Below are positions 34,342 through 46,168 of a stretch of DNA of 64,000 nt, piece after piece. Both the position numbers and the translations under genes were made by a program. Position 1 is the stretch's first letter. Every line of letters begins with the position of its first letter. Source of the DNA: Paraburkholderia unamae (GTDB lineage Bacteria > Pseudomonadota > Gammaproteobacteria > Burkholderiales > Burkholderiaceae); contig NZ_QLSU01000028.1 in the NCBI RefSeq assembly GCF_003268775.1, positions 62,001-126,000 on the forward strand, written 5' to 3'. A model generated the notes under the pieces. The model had not been told where the DNA came from and did not search any database. It saw only the letters and a list, made by a program, of their open reading frames with translations.

Positions 34342-36006
34342 ATGAAAACGCTGCCTGCCCAGGCCAATCTCGATCATTTGAAGAAGCAGGCGAAAGACCT
34401 GCTGCGTCTCTATCGCGCGGGGGACACCGCCGCCCTGGCGCGATTCGCCCAGTCCCTCCCCGCACTCGCGAATCGCACCGGCAACGCAATGCCGGCGCCC
34501 GATCTCCGCCTGCATGACGCGCAGTCCTGCCTTGCGCGCGAATATGGCTTCGCGTCGTGGGCGGATCTCAGTGCCTACGCGGACGCAAGCGCACTTGCGC
34601 ATCGCGAGCGGACGGCGTTGATTCGACGCTGGCTTGGGCTCGCCTACGGCGCCGACGTGACGGGCACTTACGCCGCGGCCCGGCCGCGCGTTGCGGTCAA
34701 ACTGCTGCTCGAGCATCCGGACATGCTCGACGCCGACCCGTACGTGGCGTGCACCGCCGGGCACTGGAAGGCGATGTCACGCGCGATAACGGCCGATCCC
34801 GCGTGGGTCAATCGGCCCGGCGGCGCGCTCGATCTGCCGCCGCTCGTTGCCGTCACGCATTCGAGCCTCGCGCAGCTACCCGAGTTTGCGGCGCGATTGC
34901 GCGAATGCGCGCATGCGCTGCTCGATGCCGGGGCCAATCCGAACCAGCGAATCGGCAATCGGCTGCCGCCCGCCTCCTTGGCTTCGCCCGTCGAGACCGA
35001 GCCGCTGTCGGCACTCTACGGCGCGGTCGGCGTGGCGCGCGATCCCGCGCTGACCGGCATGCTGCTGAGCGCGGGCGCGGACCCGAATGATGGCGAGTCG
35101 CTCTATCACTCGCTCGAAAATCCCGACTGCACGAGCTTGCTGTTGCAGCACGGCGCGCGCGTGAGCGGAACCAACGCGTTGTGGCGTGCGCTCGACATGC
35201 CGGATGCGACCGCCCTTGAGTTGTTGCTCGCGCACGGCGGCGATGCGAACGAACCGGCCCCCGAAGCCTTGATATTCTGGGGTAGTCCACTCTTGCGTGC
35301 GATCGCTCAGCGCAGGTCCGCACGTCACATCGCCGCGCTGCTGGCGGCGGGTGCGCACGCGAAGGCTAGGACCGCAGCGGGCGTGAGCGCCTATCGGCTC
35401 GCCATGCAGGTCGGTCTGCCCGATATCGCGGCGCAACTGCGTGCCGCGGGTGTCGACGAAACCCTCAGCGTCGAGGAGGAGTTCGTGTCCGCGTGCGCGC
35501 GCGCCGATATCACGCAAGCACGCCGCATTCAGGCGCAACATCCCGAACTGCCGCGATCGCTGCCGCCGGACCGGCTTCGGCTGCTGCCCGAAGCGATGGC
35601 GTGGGGATCGGGCGCGGCGGTGAAGACGATGATCGAACTCGGCTGGCCGCCGGACGTGCGCGGCGGCGACTGGGACGCTTCCGCGCTCAATCACGCCGTG
35701 TTTCGCGGTGACGCCGCCTTGACGGCATTTTTGCTGGACCACGGAGCGAACTGGCGCGAGACCCATGGCTACGGTTCCGATGCGCTCGGCACGTTGGGGT
35801 GGGCGTCCGAAAACGAGCCGGCCTTGGCGGAGCGCCCCGATTGGGTCGGCTGCGCCCGTGCGCTCATGAGGCATGGCGTGCCGACGGCGCAGCGAGACCC
35901 CGAGCATGACGACGGCGTGCTGATCGACGGCCGACGCATGCGCTTTTCTGAAGAAGTGACGGAGGTGCTGGTCGACGGGGCAAGCGGGCGCGTTGCCGCT
36001 CGCTGA
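34342..36006 (+). CDS. Ankyrin-repeat protein
   Basis: A 554-residue cytoplasmic protein. The N-terminal about 75 residues (NLDHLKKQAKDLLRLYRAGD and EYGFASWADLSAY) match a module commonly preceding ankyrin repeats in bacterial proteins. Degenerate ankyrin units follow, with Leu-Leu-x-x-Gly-Ala-x-Pro-Asn turns at several sites (LLDAGANPNQ, LLSAGADPNDG, LLLQHGARVSG, LLLAHGGDANEPA, LLDHGANW). Start ATG at 34342 with GAGGA just upstream; an ATG at 34327 is possible. Ankyrins mediate protein-protein contacts; no partner is suggested by neighbours. No signal peptide is visible. Confidence 0.85.
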   Translation: MKTLPAQANLDHLKKQAKDLLRLYRAGDTAALARFAQSLPALANRTGNAMPAPDLRLHDAQSCLAREYGFASWADLSAYADASALAHRERTALIRRWLGLAYGADVTGTYAAARPRVAVKLLLEHPDMLDADPYVACTAGHWKAMSRAITADPAWVNRPGGALDLPPLVAVTHSSLAQLPEFAARLRECAHALLDAGANPNQRIGNRLPPASLASPVETEPLSALYGAVGVARDPALTGMLLSAGADPNDGESLYHSLENPDCTSLLLQHGARVSGTNALWRALDMPDATALELLLAHGGDANEPAPEALIFWGSPLLRAIAQRRSARHIAALLAAGAHAKARTAAGVSAYRLAMQVGLPDIAAQLRAAGVDETLSVEEEFVSACARADITQARRIQAQHPELPRSLPPDRLRLLPEAMAWGSGAAVKTMIELGWPPDVRGGDWDASALNHAVFRGDAALTAFLLDHGANWRETHGYGSDALGTLGWASENEPALAERPDWVGCARALMRHGVPTAQRDPEHDDGVLIDGRRMRFSEEVTEVLVDGASGRVAAR

Positions 36007-36022
36007 TACGGTTGTGTATTGC

Positions 36023-36050
36023 CGCCGCGCCTTCACTATGAGGCGCGGCG
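36023..36050. terminator. Convergent hairpin, ankyrin / SnoaL-like
   Basis: A ten-pair stem (CGCCGCGCCT / AGGCGCGGCG) with an eight-base loop lies in the 63-base gap between converging genes. There is no T-run, so termination is inferred from position and stability. Confidence 0.55.
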
Positions 36051-36069
36051 AGCCAGCGGTCGTGCTGCG

Positions 36070-36456
36070 CTACAACTGACGCTCGATCGCCGCCTTGTCG
36101 ATGATCGACCAGACTCGCGCAATCTTGCGCTCACGAAACTCATAGAAGACATGCTCGGCGAACGCCACACGTTTTCCTTGCACCGCCAGCCCGAGAAACA
36201 TGCCGATGGGTGTGCAGTCGAAATGCAACCGGCTTGCGATATTCGGCGGCTCGCACACGAGCGTCTGGATGTTGAAGTGCAAGTCGGGAATGTCGCGGAA
36301 GTCGCTCTCCAGCATGGCGCGGTAGCCGGACAAGCCGATCCGCTTGCCGTTGTGCTCCACGTCGTCGTCGACAAACGCTCCCAGCGTTGACCAGTCCTGC
36401 CTGTTCAGGCAGGCGATATAGTCTCGGTAGATTTCCGGCAGATCATTGGCGCCCAT
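36070..36456 (-). CDS. SnoaL-like / ester-cyclase family protein
   Basis: A 128-residue protein of the NTF2-like alpha+beta barrel fold related to SnoaL polyketide cyclases. It contains YRDYIACLNRQDWSTLGAFV, the central DIPDLHFNIQ and a C-terminal half ending KIARVWSIIDKAAIERQL. Many such proteins are small hydrolases, isomerases or uncharacterised binding proteins. The start ATG at 36456 has GGAGGA upstream, and the length matches the family. The neighbours give no pathway context. Confidence 0.8.
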   Translation of the reverse strand: MGANDLPEIYRDYIACLNRQDWSTLGAFVDDDVEHNGKRIGLSGYRAMLESDFRDIPDLHFNIQTLVCEPPNIASRLHFDCTPIGMFLGLAVQGKRVAFAEHVFYEFRERKIARVWSIIDKAAIERQL

Positions 36457-36668
36457 CGCAATCGTCCTCCATGTCCAGGCTCTCGATTGACGCCATAGTG
36501 GCGCATGATCGCGGCCGATGTGGGGCGCAATGTCTGTTTGCCCACGCAAGGCGTTTCGTGGCGCTTGACGCTTGCACCAGGCAGCCGCTAACTGGAAGAT
36601 CGCACAACAGGTGAAACACCCGTGGGTGCGTTGGCTTGAGTTTCGTGCACGCGAAAACGAGGTGAAAA

Positions 36669-37058
36669 ATGAATGCATCCCGCATCCTGGCCAACAGCCG
36701 GCTTTCAGCCTTTGTCCTGATTCTTCTGGCGCATGGCGCGGTACGCGCCGGCGATCGTGTCGCGCCTGCGGCCTCGCCGGGTTTCGAGCCGAGCGAGCTT
36801 TCGACGGACTGCATCGATCGGGAGTATCGCGGGAAAAACGCCAAGCTCGGACTCGACTACACCGACCTCATCAACAACTGCGGTGAACCGGTCATCATCA
36901 CGTGGCAGTCGTTCAACAATGGTGCGCCGCAAATGGAGCGCGGGGGCATGGGGCAATCGCAATGCATTCCGCCCGGGGGTTCCATTACCACGGCCGCGCG
37001 CCAGAAACTCGGAGCGGCGAGCGAGAACCTGCCGGTGAGCGTCGTGACTTGCCAGTGA
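36669..37058 (+). CDS. Exported small protein with four cysteines
   Basis: A 129-residue protein, not matched to a named family. A signal peptide is clear (residues 1-27, SAFVLILLAHGAVRA). The mature part has four cysteines (STDCID, INNCGEP, SQCIPPGG and the penultimate Cys), enough for two disulfides in the periplasm. The central VIITWQSFNNGAPQMERGG is polar. GAGGTGAAAA lies before the ATG at 36669. It may be a periplasmic binding or inhibitor-like protein; function unknown. Confidence 0.75.
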   Translation: MNASRILANSRLSAFVLILLAHGAVRAGDRVAPAASPGFEPSELSTDCIDREYRGKNAKLGLDYTDLINNCGEPVIITWQSFNNGAPQMERGGMGQSQCIPPGGSITTAARQKLGAASENLPVSVVTCQ

Positions 37059-37110
37059 AGGCTGGCGCGTGCATTCGCGCCGACTCCCGGTCGTGACCTG
37101 GCAGTCCGAA

Positions 37111-37320
37111 TTAGTGAGCGTCCTTGCGGATACCTCGCAGATTTTCACGTACGCGCCGGGCGACCAGTACGCTCAGGTAATCCATGACGCGCGCGCCATC
37201 GCTATAGGCGGCCCAGGTTTCTTCGACCATTTTCGACACGGTTTCCACGGGTGCATGGGTTTCAGCGGCAATCGCCTTGACGAGTTCTTCTGCGGCGTGC
37301 GGGTTCATCAATGCCTCCAT
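37111..37320 (-). CDS. DUF3562 small protein
   Basis: A 69-residue all-helical protein matching the DUF3562 pattern, common in Burkholderia and relatives: AEELVKAIAAETHAPVETVSKMVEETWAAYSDGARVMDYL (split here for length; 10-50). A second in-frame ATG at residue 5 (MNPHAAEEL) could be the true start. The charged C-terminal end (RRVRENLRGIRK) suggests nucleic-acid or protein contact. Function unknown. Confidence 0.8.
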   Translation of the reverse strand: MEALMNPHAAEELVKAIAAETHAPVETVSKMVEETWAAYSDGARVMDYLSVLVARRVRENLRGIRKDAH

Positions 37321-37684
37321 GCAGACAGAGAGGGGGGCGCGGGAAGGACATTAAACTTCATTGCGCGGCCCGCGCGCCAATACATTTCGCCTATCTTCCG
37401 CGCCGTTTTGTTCGAGCCGCGTTCGAGTTTCGTTCGATCCGGATTCGTCGGTGCACAGCCTGTCAAATCTCATACGGCGGGCGTCGTCGCGCGCGCAACC
37501 AGACGCCGCGCATGAAGCATGGGCTTACCGAATAGCGGCCATCGAGGCTCGCTTGCCAAGCGAGGCCGGATAAGACCAAGGTCCTATGGCATGCGTCACT
37601 TTCAGGTGCCAGGCTGCGACGAACACGCGCGGGTTCCGGGTTGGCGTAACAGGCGTGGCATCCGATCGTAACAAGGGGACTCAC
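37321..37684. other. Intergenic region, DUF3562 / exported protein
   Basis: A 364-base divergent region without a credible gene. It contains a tight inverted repeat CTCGCTT-GCC-AAGCGAG (37548-37564), and AAGGGGA at the end for the next gene. Short frames here give only basic, low-quality peptides. Confidence 0.5.
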
Positions 37685-38308
37685 ATGCGCTTCCTGTCGA
37701 ATCCAGTTGTTGCCGCCGGGCGAGGCTGTGTGCTGCTCGCCGCGACGATCGCTTTGTCGGGCGGCGCAATGCCCGCGTGGGGCGCGGACGATACCAGCGC
37801 CTCGGCCACGCAGGCGGTGCCAAGCGGCGCGTCGGTCGACACGCAGCACGGCACCATCAGCCTGATCGACCAGAAGAACGCGCTGATTGTCGTGACGGTG
37901 CCGGGCCACGACGACCTGAGCTTCAGCGCGAAAGACCACCGCGACGTGCTCGATATCGTCAAGGTGGGCGACAAGCTCACCGCGAGCTACATGGAGCCTT
38001 ACGTCACCGGATTGACGCCGCTAAAGGGCGCGTCGCTCACGCGCCTGACCCACACGGCGAAAGTGACCGAGCATACGGCGGGCGCCGACCAGGTGAGCTT
38101 CCACGTGCTGCGCGTCTTCAGCGGCGTGGCGGAAGTCACCGGCGTCGATCACAAACTCAACCTGCTGACTGTCGAGGACAAGTCGGGCACCGCCCGTTCG
38201 GTGCGGGTGAGCCGCCCCGATCTCGTCGAGGTGATGCAGACGCTCAAGCATCACAGCCGCGTGCGCATCACCTACGAATCGGAGATGGCGGTCTCCACCT
38301 CGCGTTAG
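37685..38308 (+). CDS. Exported protein, 207 residues, function unknown
   Basis: A signal peptide (about residues 1-33, ending GGAMPAWGAD) is followed by two similar beta-rich segments: GTISLIDQKNALIVVTVPGHD and AEVTGVDHKLNLLTVEDKSG. Each describes a short strand-turn-strand unit, with the intervening region giving KVGDKLTASYME and HHSRVRITYESE. This internal duplication suggests two OB- or SH3-like barrels in the periplasm. The ATG at 37685 has AAGGGGA upstream. No known family was recognised; neighbours are small accessory genes. The stop codon lies in the first unit of a decamer repeat. Confidence 0.78.
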   Translation: MRFLSNPVVAAGRGCVLLAATIALSGGAMPAWGADDTSASATQAVPSGASVDTQHGTISLIDQKNALIVVTVPGHDDLSFSAKDHRDVLDIVKVGDKLTASYMEPYVTGLTPLKGASLTRLTHTAKVTEHTAGADQVSFHVLRVFSGVAEVTGVDHKLNLLTVEDKSGTARSVRVSRPDLVEVMQTLKHHSRVRITYESEMAVSTSR

Positions 38309-38340
38309 GACGCGTCAGGACGCATCAGGACGCTTCAGGA
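38307..38340. repeat. Tandem decamer repeat
   Basis: Three units of AGGACGC[G/A/T]TC (38307-38316, 38317-38326, 38327-38336) plus a partial AGGA lie between the exported-protein stop and the gamma-glutamyltransferase-like stop. Only the variable base differs between units, indicating recent slippage. Confidence 0.7.
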
Positions 38341-38345
38341 AGGCG

Positions 38346-40021
38346 TCAAACCGCCAGCGCCAGTCCGTCGCTGCGCGGATCGTGAGCGCCGCACGCCGTG
38401 CCGTCCATGTCCAGTCGAATGACGCCTGCCTGGCCCGCCAGCGGACTCAGCATGGGCAATTCCGCCATTTCGTGTCCCCACGCCGCGAGCGTGTCGAACA
38501 CGGCGCGGCCCGCGCCGGATTCGAGCTTGAGGTTGTCGCGGCTGTCCGAGAACGTGCGCCCGAGCAGGAAGCGCGGTTGCGCGAGCGCCGTGAGCGGGTC
38601 CATCCCGTAGTCGATGAGCCGCGTGAGCAGCGCCGAAAGCGTCTGCGGCTGGCCGTCCGCGCCCTGCGTGCCGTAGAGCAGGCGCGGGCGGCCCGCCACG
38701 AGATACATGCCGGGGTTGAGCGTATGAAACGGTCGCTTGCCGGGCGCGATCGTGTTCGGATGCGGCTCGCCGCCGGGCGCGCGAAAGGCCGCGCCGCGGT
38801 TGTGCCAGAGGATGCCGGTGTCGCCGGCCATCACGCCGCTGCCCCAATCGTGGAAGATCGTTTGCAGCACGCTCACCGCGCGGCCCTGGGCGTCGGTGGC
38901 GGCGAGGTGGACCGTATCGCCTTCGCGAAAGCGATGCGGCCACGGCGCCGCCCGCGCGGGTGCGATGCGCGCCGCGCAGGCGGCGAGATGCGCGTCGCCG
39001 AGCAGCGTGTCCACCGGCACGTCGTGCGTGTCGGGATCGGCGAGATGGCGGTCGCGGTCGATGAACGCCTGCTTCACCGCTTCCACGAGCCGGTGATAGT
39101 AGCCGGCGCTGCCGTGCTCGCAATCGCGCAGCCCGAGCTTCGCGAGGATGCCCATGATTTGCAGCGTCGTCACGCCCTGGGTGGGCGGCGGCAGCGTGGC
39201 GAGCACGCCTTCGCCGTAGCGCAGCGTGAGCGCGGGCGCGGTGCGCACGCGCGTCGCCGCCAGATCGTCGGCGCTCAGCGGCGAGCCCGCTTCGCGCAGG
39301 CCGCGCGCAATGCGCTGCGCGAGCGCGCCTTCGTAGAAGTCGCGCGGGCCGTTCGCGGCGAGCGTGCGCAGCGTGGCGGCGAGCGCGGGCTGGCGGAATG
39401 TGGCGCCCGGCGCGGGGGTCGCGCCGCCCGGCAGGAACGTTTGCGCGAAGCCGCGCCACACGCGCGCGTCGCCGGATTCGCTCTCGCGATACGTGGCCCA
39501 GAAGTGCTGCGAGCGCGAGAGCGCAAAGCCCGCCTCGGCCAGCGCGATGGCGGGCGCGAGCAGCGTCTCCCACGCGAGCGCGCCGCCCCAGCGTTCGCGG
39601 CTCACGCGGTACGCGGCTTCCCAGGCGGCGACGGTGGCGGCGCTCGTGAGCGCCGAGGCCGGGCCGCGCACGGGAATCGCGCCGTCGAACGCGGGCAGCG
39701 CGCGCGCCGCCTGGCCGATGCCCGAGATCGATTCGACGGCGTGGCCGGATTCGGCGATCAGCCAGAAGCCGTCGCCGCCCAGGCCGGTGAAGTGCGGCAT
39801 GGTCACGCATAGCACGGCCGCCATCGCGATGGCGGCCTCGATCGCGTTGCCGCCGCGCGCGAGCACGTCGCGGCCCGCTTCGCTCGCGAGCGTGTGCGGG
39901 CTCGTGACGAGGCCGTTGCGGCCGCGCGCGTTCGCGCTCGCGGTTTGCGCTGTCGTGTGCGCGTGCGGGGCCGCCGTTGCGTCCCGTGCCGCTTCGCCGC
40001 GCGGCGGTTGCGCCGGTGCGC

Positions 40022-40025
<4 letters not shown>
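38346..40025 (-). CDS. Gamma-glutamyltransferase-like Ntn hydrolase
   Basis: A 559-residue Ntn-hydrolase of the gamma-glutamyltranspeptidase family, which self-cleaves to expose a Thr nucleophile. The predicted nucleophile is Thr371 in EGDTVHLAATDAQGR; the large-subunit hallmark ITMPHFTGLGGDGFWLIAE-like segment is VTMPHFTGLGGDGFWL, and GVTTLQIMGIL is conserved. No signal peptide is seen, unlike periplasmic GGTs. The start ATG overlaps the stop of the Liv fusion by four bases (ATGA), so transporter and enzyme are translationally coupled. It probably hydrolyses a gamma-glutamyl or related amide imported by the transporter. Confidence 0.88.
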
Positions 40026-42663
<2,638 letters not shown>

Positions 42664-42667
<4 letters not shown>

Positions 42668-43542
42668 ACCTTGCGCACCTCCGCGCGCCCGAAGAGGCCG
42701 TTGGGCCGGATCGCCAGCACGACGATCAGGAGCCCGAATGTAATGATCTGCGTGTAGCTCGAACCGAGCGTGGCCGTAATCAGCGCTTCGGCTGCGCCGA
42801 ACAGCAGCCCCGCGATCATCACGCCCCACGCGCTGGAGAGCCCGCCCAGGATCGCGACCGCGAAGGCCTTGAGCCCGAACACGGTGCCCATGTCCGACTG
42901 CACGTTGAAGAGCGGCGCGATCAGCACGCCGGCCACGCCCGCGAGCAGCGCGGAAACGGCAAAGGCGGCGGCTACCGTGCGCTGGATCGGGATGCCCATG
43001 AGGCGCGCGGCGTCGCGGTTCTGCACCACGGCGAGCATCGCCACGCCCCAGCGCGAGCGCCGCAGCACGTAATGGAGCACGGCGGCGAGCAGCAGGCCGA
43101 CTGCGGGAATCACGAGTTGCAGCGGATACACGCCGAGCCCCGCGCCGCCGATGTGCAGCGACGACTGCGCGAGCGCCGAGGGCAGGCTGCGCGGCTCGGT
43201 GCCGAAGGTCAGCATGACGACGTTGTCGAGCACGATGCCGAGCGCCACGGTCGCCATGAGCCAGGCGTTCGAGCCGCGCCGCGCGAACGGTCGCACGGCC
43301 AGGCGCTCGACCACGAGCCCGTAGAGCGCGCATGCCGCGAGTGCCAGCGCGATGGCGAGCGGCATGGGCCAGCCGAGCGTTTGCGCGAACGTGTAGGCGA
43401 GCACGGCGCCCAGCATCATCGAGCTGCCCTGTGCGAAGTTGACCGTTGCGCTGACCGCGAACGTCAGATGAAAGCCGAGCGCCATGAGCCCGTACATGCT
43501 GCCGAGGCCGAGGCCCGCGACCAGCGCCGATATCCATTGCAT
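42664..43542 (-). CDS. LivH-type ABC transporter permease
   Basis: A 292-residue inner-membrane permease of the branched-chain amino-acid transporter family, starting MQWISALVAGLGLGSMYGLM, with about eight hydrophobic segments and conserved NFAQGSSMMLGAVLAY near the N-terminus. Start ATG at 43542 with GGAG upstream. It pairs with the LivM domain of the fusion gene to form the channel. The stop overlaps the fusion start by four bases, and the gene lies 26 bases after the binding protein. Confidence 0.94.
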
Positions 43543-43568
43543 GAGTGAATCTCCGGAGTGCCTGTGCC

Positions 43569-44819
43569 TTACTTCGAGGCCATCTGGCCGCCGGCGGCGC
43601 TCACCGGCACGATGCGGTTGTCGATGAACTGCGCCCACACGTAGTCGCTCGCGGAGAGCGCGTCGGGCTGCTGCTCGCTGAACGGATGCACGTAAGTTTT
43701 GATCAGGCCGTCGTAGCGGTCGATTGCATAGTAGCCCTTGCGAATCGCGTCGCCGTCGGTGGAGCCCGCCTTGTCGATGGCGAGCGCGCTCAGGCGCATC
43801 GCGTCGTAGGCGTTGGCGACGCCCACCGCGGGCGTGATGTCGTCGGTGCTCTTGATGTCCGGATACTTCGCCTTGAGTTCGGCCACCACGCGCGTGCTGA
43901 CCGGCGTGTTCGCGCCGAAGAAGCTATAGGTCTGGACGAAATGCACGTTCTTCGCGTTCGGTCCCGCGAGTTCCGTGAAGCGGCCGCCCGCCGGGCCCCA
44001 GTGCGAGACGATCGGCACCTGCCAGCCCATGCGGTCGAGCGACTTCACCACCTGCGCCGAGGGACCGACGTTGCCGACCATGAGCAAGGTGTCGGCCCCT
44101 GCCGCCTTGAGGCGGCCGAGCTGCGGCGTGACGTCCACGTCGGTGGCCTCGAACTTCTCGATGCCGGCCGGCTTCATGCCCTTCGCGGCCAGCGCCGCGA
44201 CGATGCCCTTTTCATTGGACTGGCCCCACGGATTGTTCACGAGGATGAGGCCCAGCTTCTTCGCGCCGAACGCCTGCTGCGCGTGCGCGACCATCGCCAC
44301 GTCCACCAGCTCGTCCACGGCGGAAACGCGGAACGCGTAGTTCGGCTTCGCGCCGTTGTGCGTGATCTGCGTGCCCGCGGCCCAGGGGTCCATGAACGGC
44401 ACCTTCTCGTGATTGGCGAGCGGCACGATCGCCATGGAAACCGGCGTGTCGAGGCCGCCGAACAGCACCGCCACCTTGTCCTTGTAGATCAGCTCGCGTG
44501 CGGCGAGCACGCCCTTGGCGGGATTGCCTTCGTCGTCGCGGCGCACGAGTTCGAGCTTGCGCCCGCCGAGCACGCCGCCGCTTGCGTTGATTTCGTCGAT
44601 GGCGATGGTCATGCCGCGCGTGAGCGCCTCGCCCGCGCGCGCCGACTGGCCCGAGAGCGCGGTGACGAGGCCGATCTTGATGGTGTCGGCGGCGTACGCA
44701 ACGCCGCAGGACAGCGCGGCTGCGGTGAGCGCGATGGCGACGGCGCTTGCCTTGAACCACTGGCGGCGCGGCGAGGAAGCGGGGCGGGCGGCCGTGTGAG
44801 CGATGCGGCGTGGGGACAT
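43569..44819 (-). CDS. Periplasmic branched-chain amino acid-type binding protein
   Basis: A 416-residue LivK/LivJ-like solute-binding protein of the type I fold. An N-terminal leader of about 45 residues has a double arginine (RRQWFK), possibly a Tat signal, ending SCGVAYA before ADTIKIGLVTALSGQSARAG. The mature protein has the usual two lobes, including DTLLMVGNVGPSAQVV. It delivers substrate to the LivH/LivMGF permease encoded downstream; because the co-operonic hydrolase is GGT-like, the ligand may be a gamma-glutamyl or related amide. Start ATG at 44819 with GGAGA upstream. Confidence 0.92.
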   Translation of the reverse strand: MSPRRIAHTAARPASSPRRQWFKASAVAIALTAAALSCGVAYAADTIKIGLVTALSGQSARAGEALTRGMTIAIDEINASGGVLGGRKLELVRRDDEGNPAKGVLAARELIYKDKVAVLFGGLDTPVSMAIVPLANHEKVPFMDPWAAGTQITHNGAKPNYAFRVSAVDELVDVAMVAHAQQAFGAKKLGLILVNNPWGQSNEKGIVAALAAKGMKPAGIEKFEATDVDVTPQLGRLKAAGADTLLMVGNVGPSAQVVKSLDRMGWQVPIVSHWGPAGGRFTELAGPNAKNVHFVQTYSFFGANTPVSTRVVAELKAKYPDIKSTDDITPAVGVANAYDAMRLSALAIDKAGSTDGDAIRKGYYAIDRYDGLIKTYVHPFSEQQPDALSASDYVWAQFIDNRIVPVSAAGGQMASK

Positions 44820-44963
44820 GGGGCGGTTCTCCAGTGAGTTTGACGGGCGCGGACCGAAGCCGCGGACGGGTCGCTTCACGCAAGACCTGTGCCATTTCGT
44901 TCACGATCGATGAGGATTCGCCGCGACGCCAGTCACGGCAATGTGTGAACGATATGGAACACG

Positions 44964-44989
44964 ATTTGCATACGATCTGCGTATCAAAT
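44964..44989. promoter_or_regulatory. Strong inverted repeat between Liv operon and deacetylase
   Basis: ATTTG, one base, ATACG, five-base centre, CGTAT, CAAAT form an almost perfect inverted repeat. It lies in the 284-base divergent region between the leftward binding-protein operon (start 44819) and the rightward deacetylase (start 45104). It is a likely operator for the GntR regulator encoded at 46169-47014; the protein-DNA pairing is inferred. Confidence 0.65.
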
Positions 44990-45103
44990 GGTTGACCATC
45001 TGCATTGCGCCAAATCGGTTCGCCCTCGCACAAGGGCGGTGCGCGCGATGCAACGGATGGCACCACGAACAGCACCGCAATCGCACACACAGGTAACGAC
45101 GCA

Positions 45104-46117
45104 ATGACGACAACCTTCACGGCCGCCGCGCACATCGGCACGCCCGGCAGTCCCCACGAGAGCACCCGCACGGACCCGCGCTTCGGTGCGCTGCGCACGC
45201 ACGGACGCTTCGACTATCGGCCGATCGTTGCGCGCGATACGTATTGCTGGCCCAACGGCGCGCGCCTCGCCGTGTATCTCGGCTTCAATCTGGAGCACTT
45301 CGCTTTCGGCGAGGGGCTCGGCGCGAATCTGGGCCCGCTCTCGCCGCAGCCCGACGTGCTCAATTACAGCTGGCGTGAATATGGCAACCGCGTGGGCGCG
45401 TGGCGCTGTCTCGACCTGTTCGACGATCTCGCGCTGCCGGCGGGCATTGTGATGAACACCGCGTTGCTCGATCATTGCCCGGCGCTGATCGAGGCATGCG
45501 TGAAGCGCGGCGACGAACTGATCGCGCATGGCCACACCAACGCGCACCGGCAAAGCGACTTCGAACGCGCGCACGAGCGCGACCTGATCGTGCATTGCCG
45601 CGCACGTATGGCGGCGCTCACCGGGCAAGCGCCCGCCGGATGGCTTTCGCCGTGGATATCGGAAACGCTCGACACGCCCGATCTGCTCGCGCAGGCGGGC
45701 TATCGCTACACGCTCAACTGGTGTCACGACGACCGGCCCGTGCGCATGCGCACCGCGCACGGGCCGCTGTGGTCGATTCCGTATCCGCAGGAAGTGAACG
45801 ACATTCCCATGATCGTCGGGCGGCAACTCGACGGCGCGGCGTTCGCCGACATGATCGTCGATCAGTTCGACGAGATGCTCGCGCAGGCCGGGCACCCCAC
45901 GCGCGGGCAGCCGCTCGTGATGGGTATCGCGCTGCATCCTTATCTGGTGGGTCAGCCGTACCGGCTGCGCCACCTCCGGCGCGCGCTCGCCCACATCGCG
46001 CAGGCGGCGCGCGCGGGCGCGATCTGGATGACGACGCCTGGCGCGCTCAGCGCGCACATGGACACGGTGGATGGGGTGGAGACCGTGGACACCGGCGCGG
46101 CCGCGACGATCCGCTAA
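45104..46117 (+). CDS. Polysaccharide deacetylase / PuuE-like
   Basis: A 337-residue NodB-fold hydrolase resembling PuuE allantoinase and other amide-hydrolysing members more than secreted chitin deacetylases. It has EYGNRVGAWRCLDLFDDLAL, LIAHGHTNAHRQSDF, GWLSPWISETLDTPDLLA and GIALHPYLVGQPYRL, which carry the conserved Glu/His metal-ligand pattern. No signal peptide is present. It is divergent from the transport/GGT-like operon across the inverted repeat, and followed 51 bases later by a GntR regulator, so it probably belongs to the same pathway, hydrolysing an amide or N-acyl compound in the cytoplasm. Confidence 0.85.
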   Translation: MTTTFTAAAHIGTPGSPHESTRTDPRFGALRTHGRFDYRPIVARDTYCWPNGARLAVYLGFNLEHFAFGEGLGANLGPLSPQPDVLNYSWREYGNRVGAWRCLDLFDDLALPAGIVMNTALLDHCPALIEACVKRGDELIAHGHTNAHRQSDFERAHERDLIVHCRARMAALTGQAPAGWLSPWISETLDTPDLLAQAGYRYTLNWCHDDRPVRMRTAHGPLWSIPYPQEVNDIPMIVGRQLDGAAFADMIVDQFDEMLAQAGHPTRGQPLVMGIALHPYLVGQPYRLRHLRRALAHIAQAARAGAIWMTTPGALSAHMDTVDGVETVDTGAAATIR

Positions 46118-46168
46118 ACTGGGACACGTCCCACGCTCTCCACGCCCGCGCCGCACGCAACGACCATC

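Noticed and set aside
42668-43537. Upstream extension of the Liv fusion to 1171 residues.
   Set aside because: It reads through LivH in another frame; the ATG at 42667 overlaps the LivH stop in the usual operon manner.
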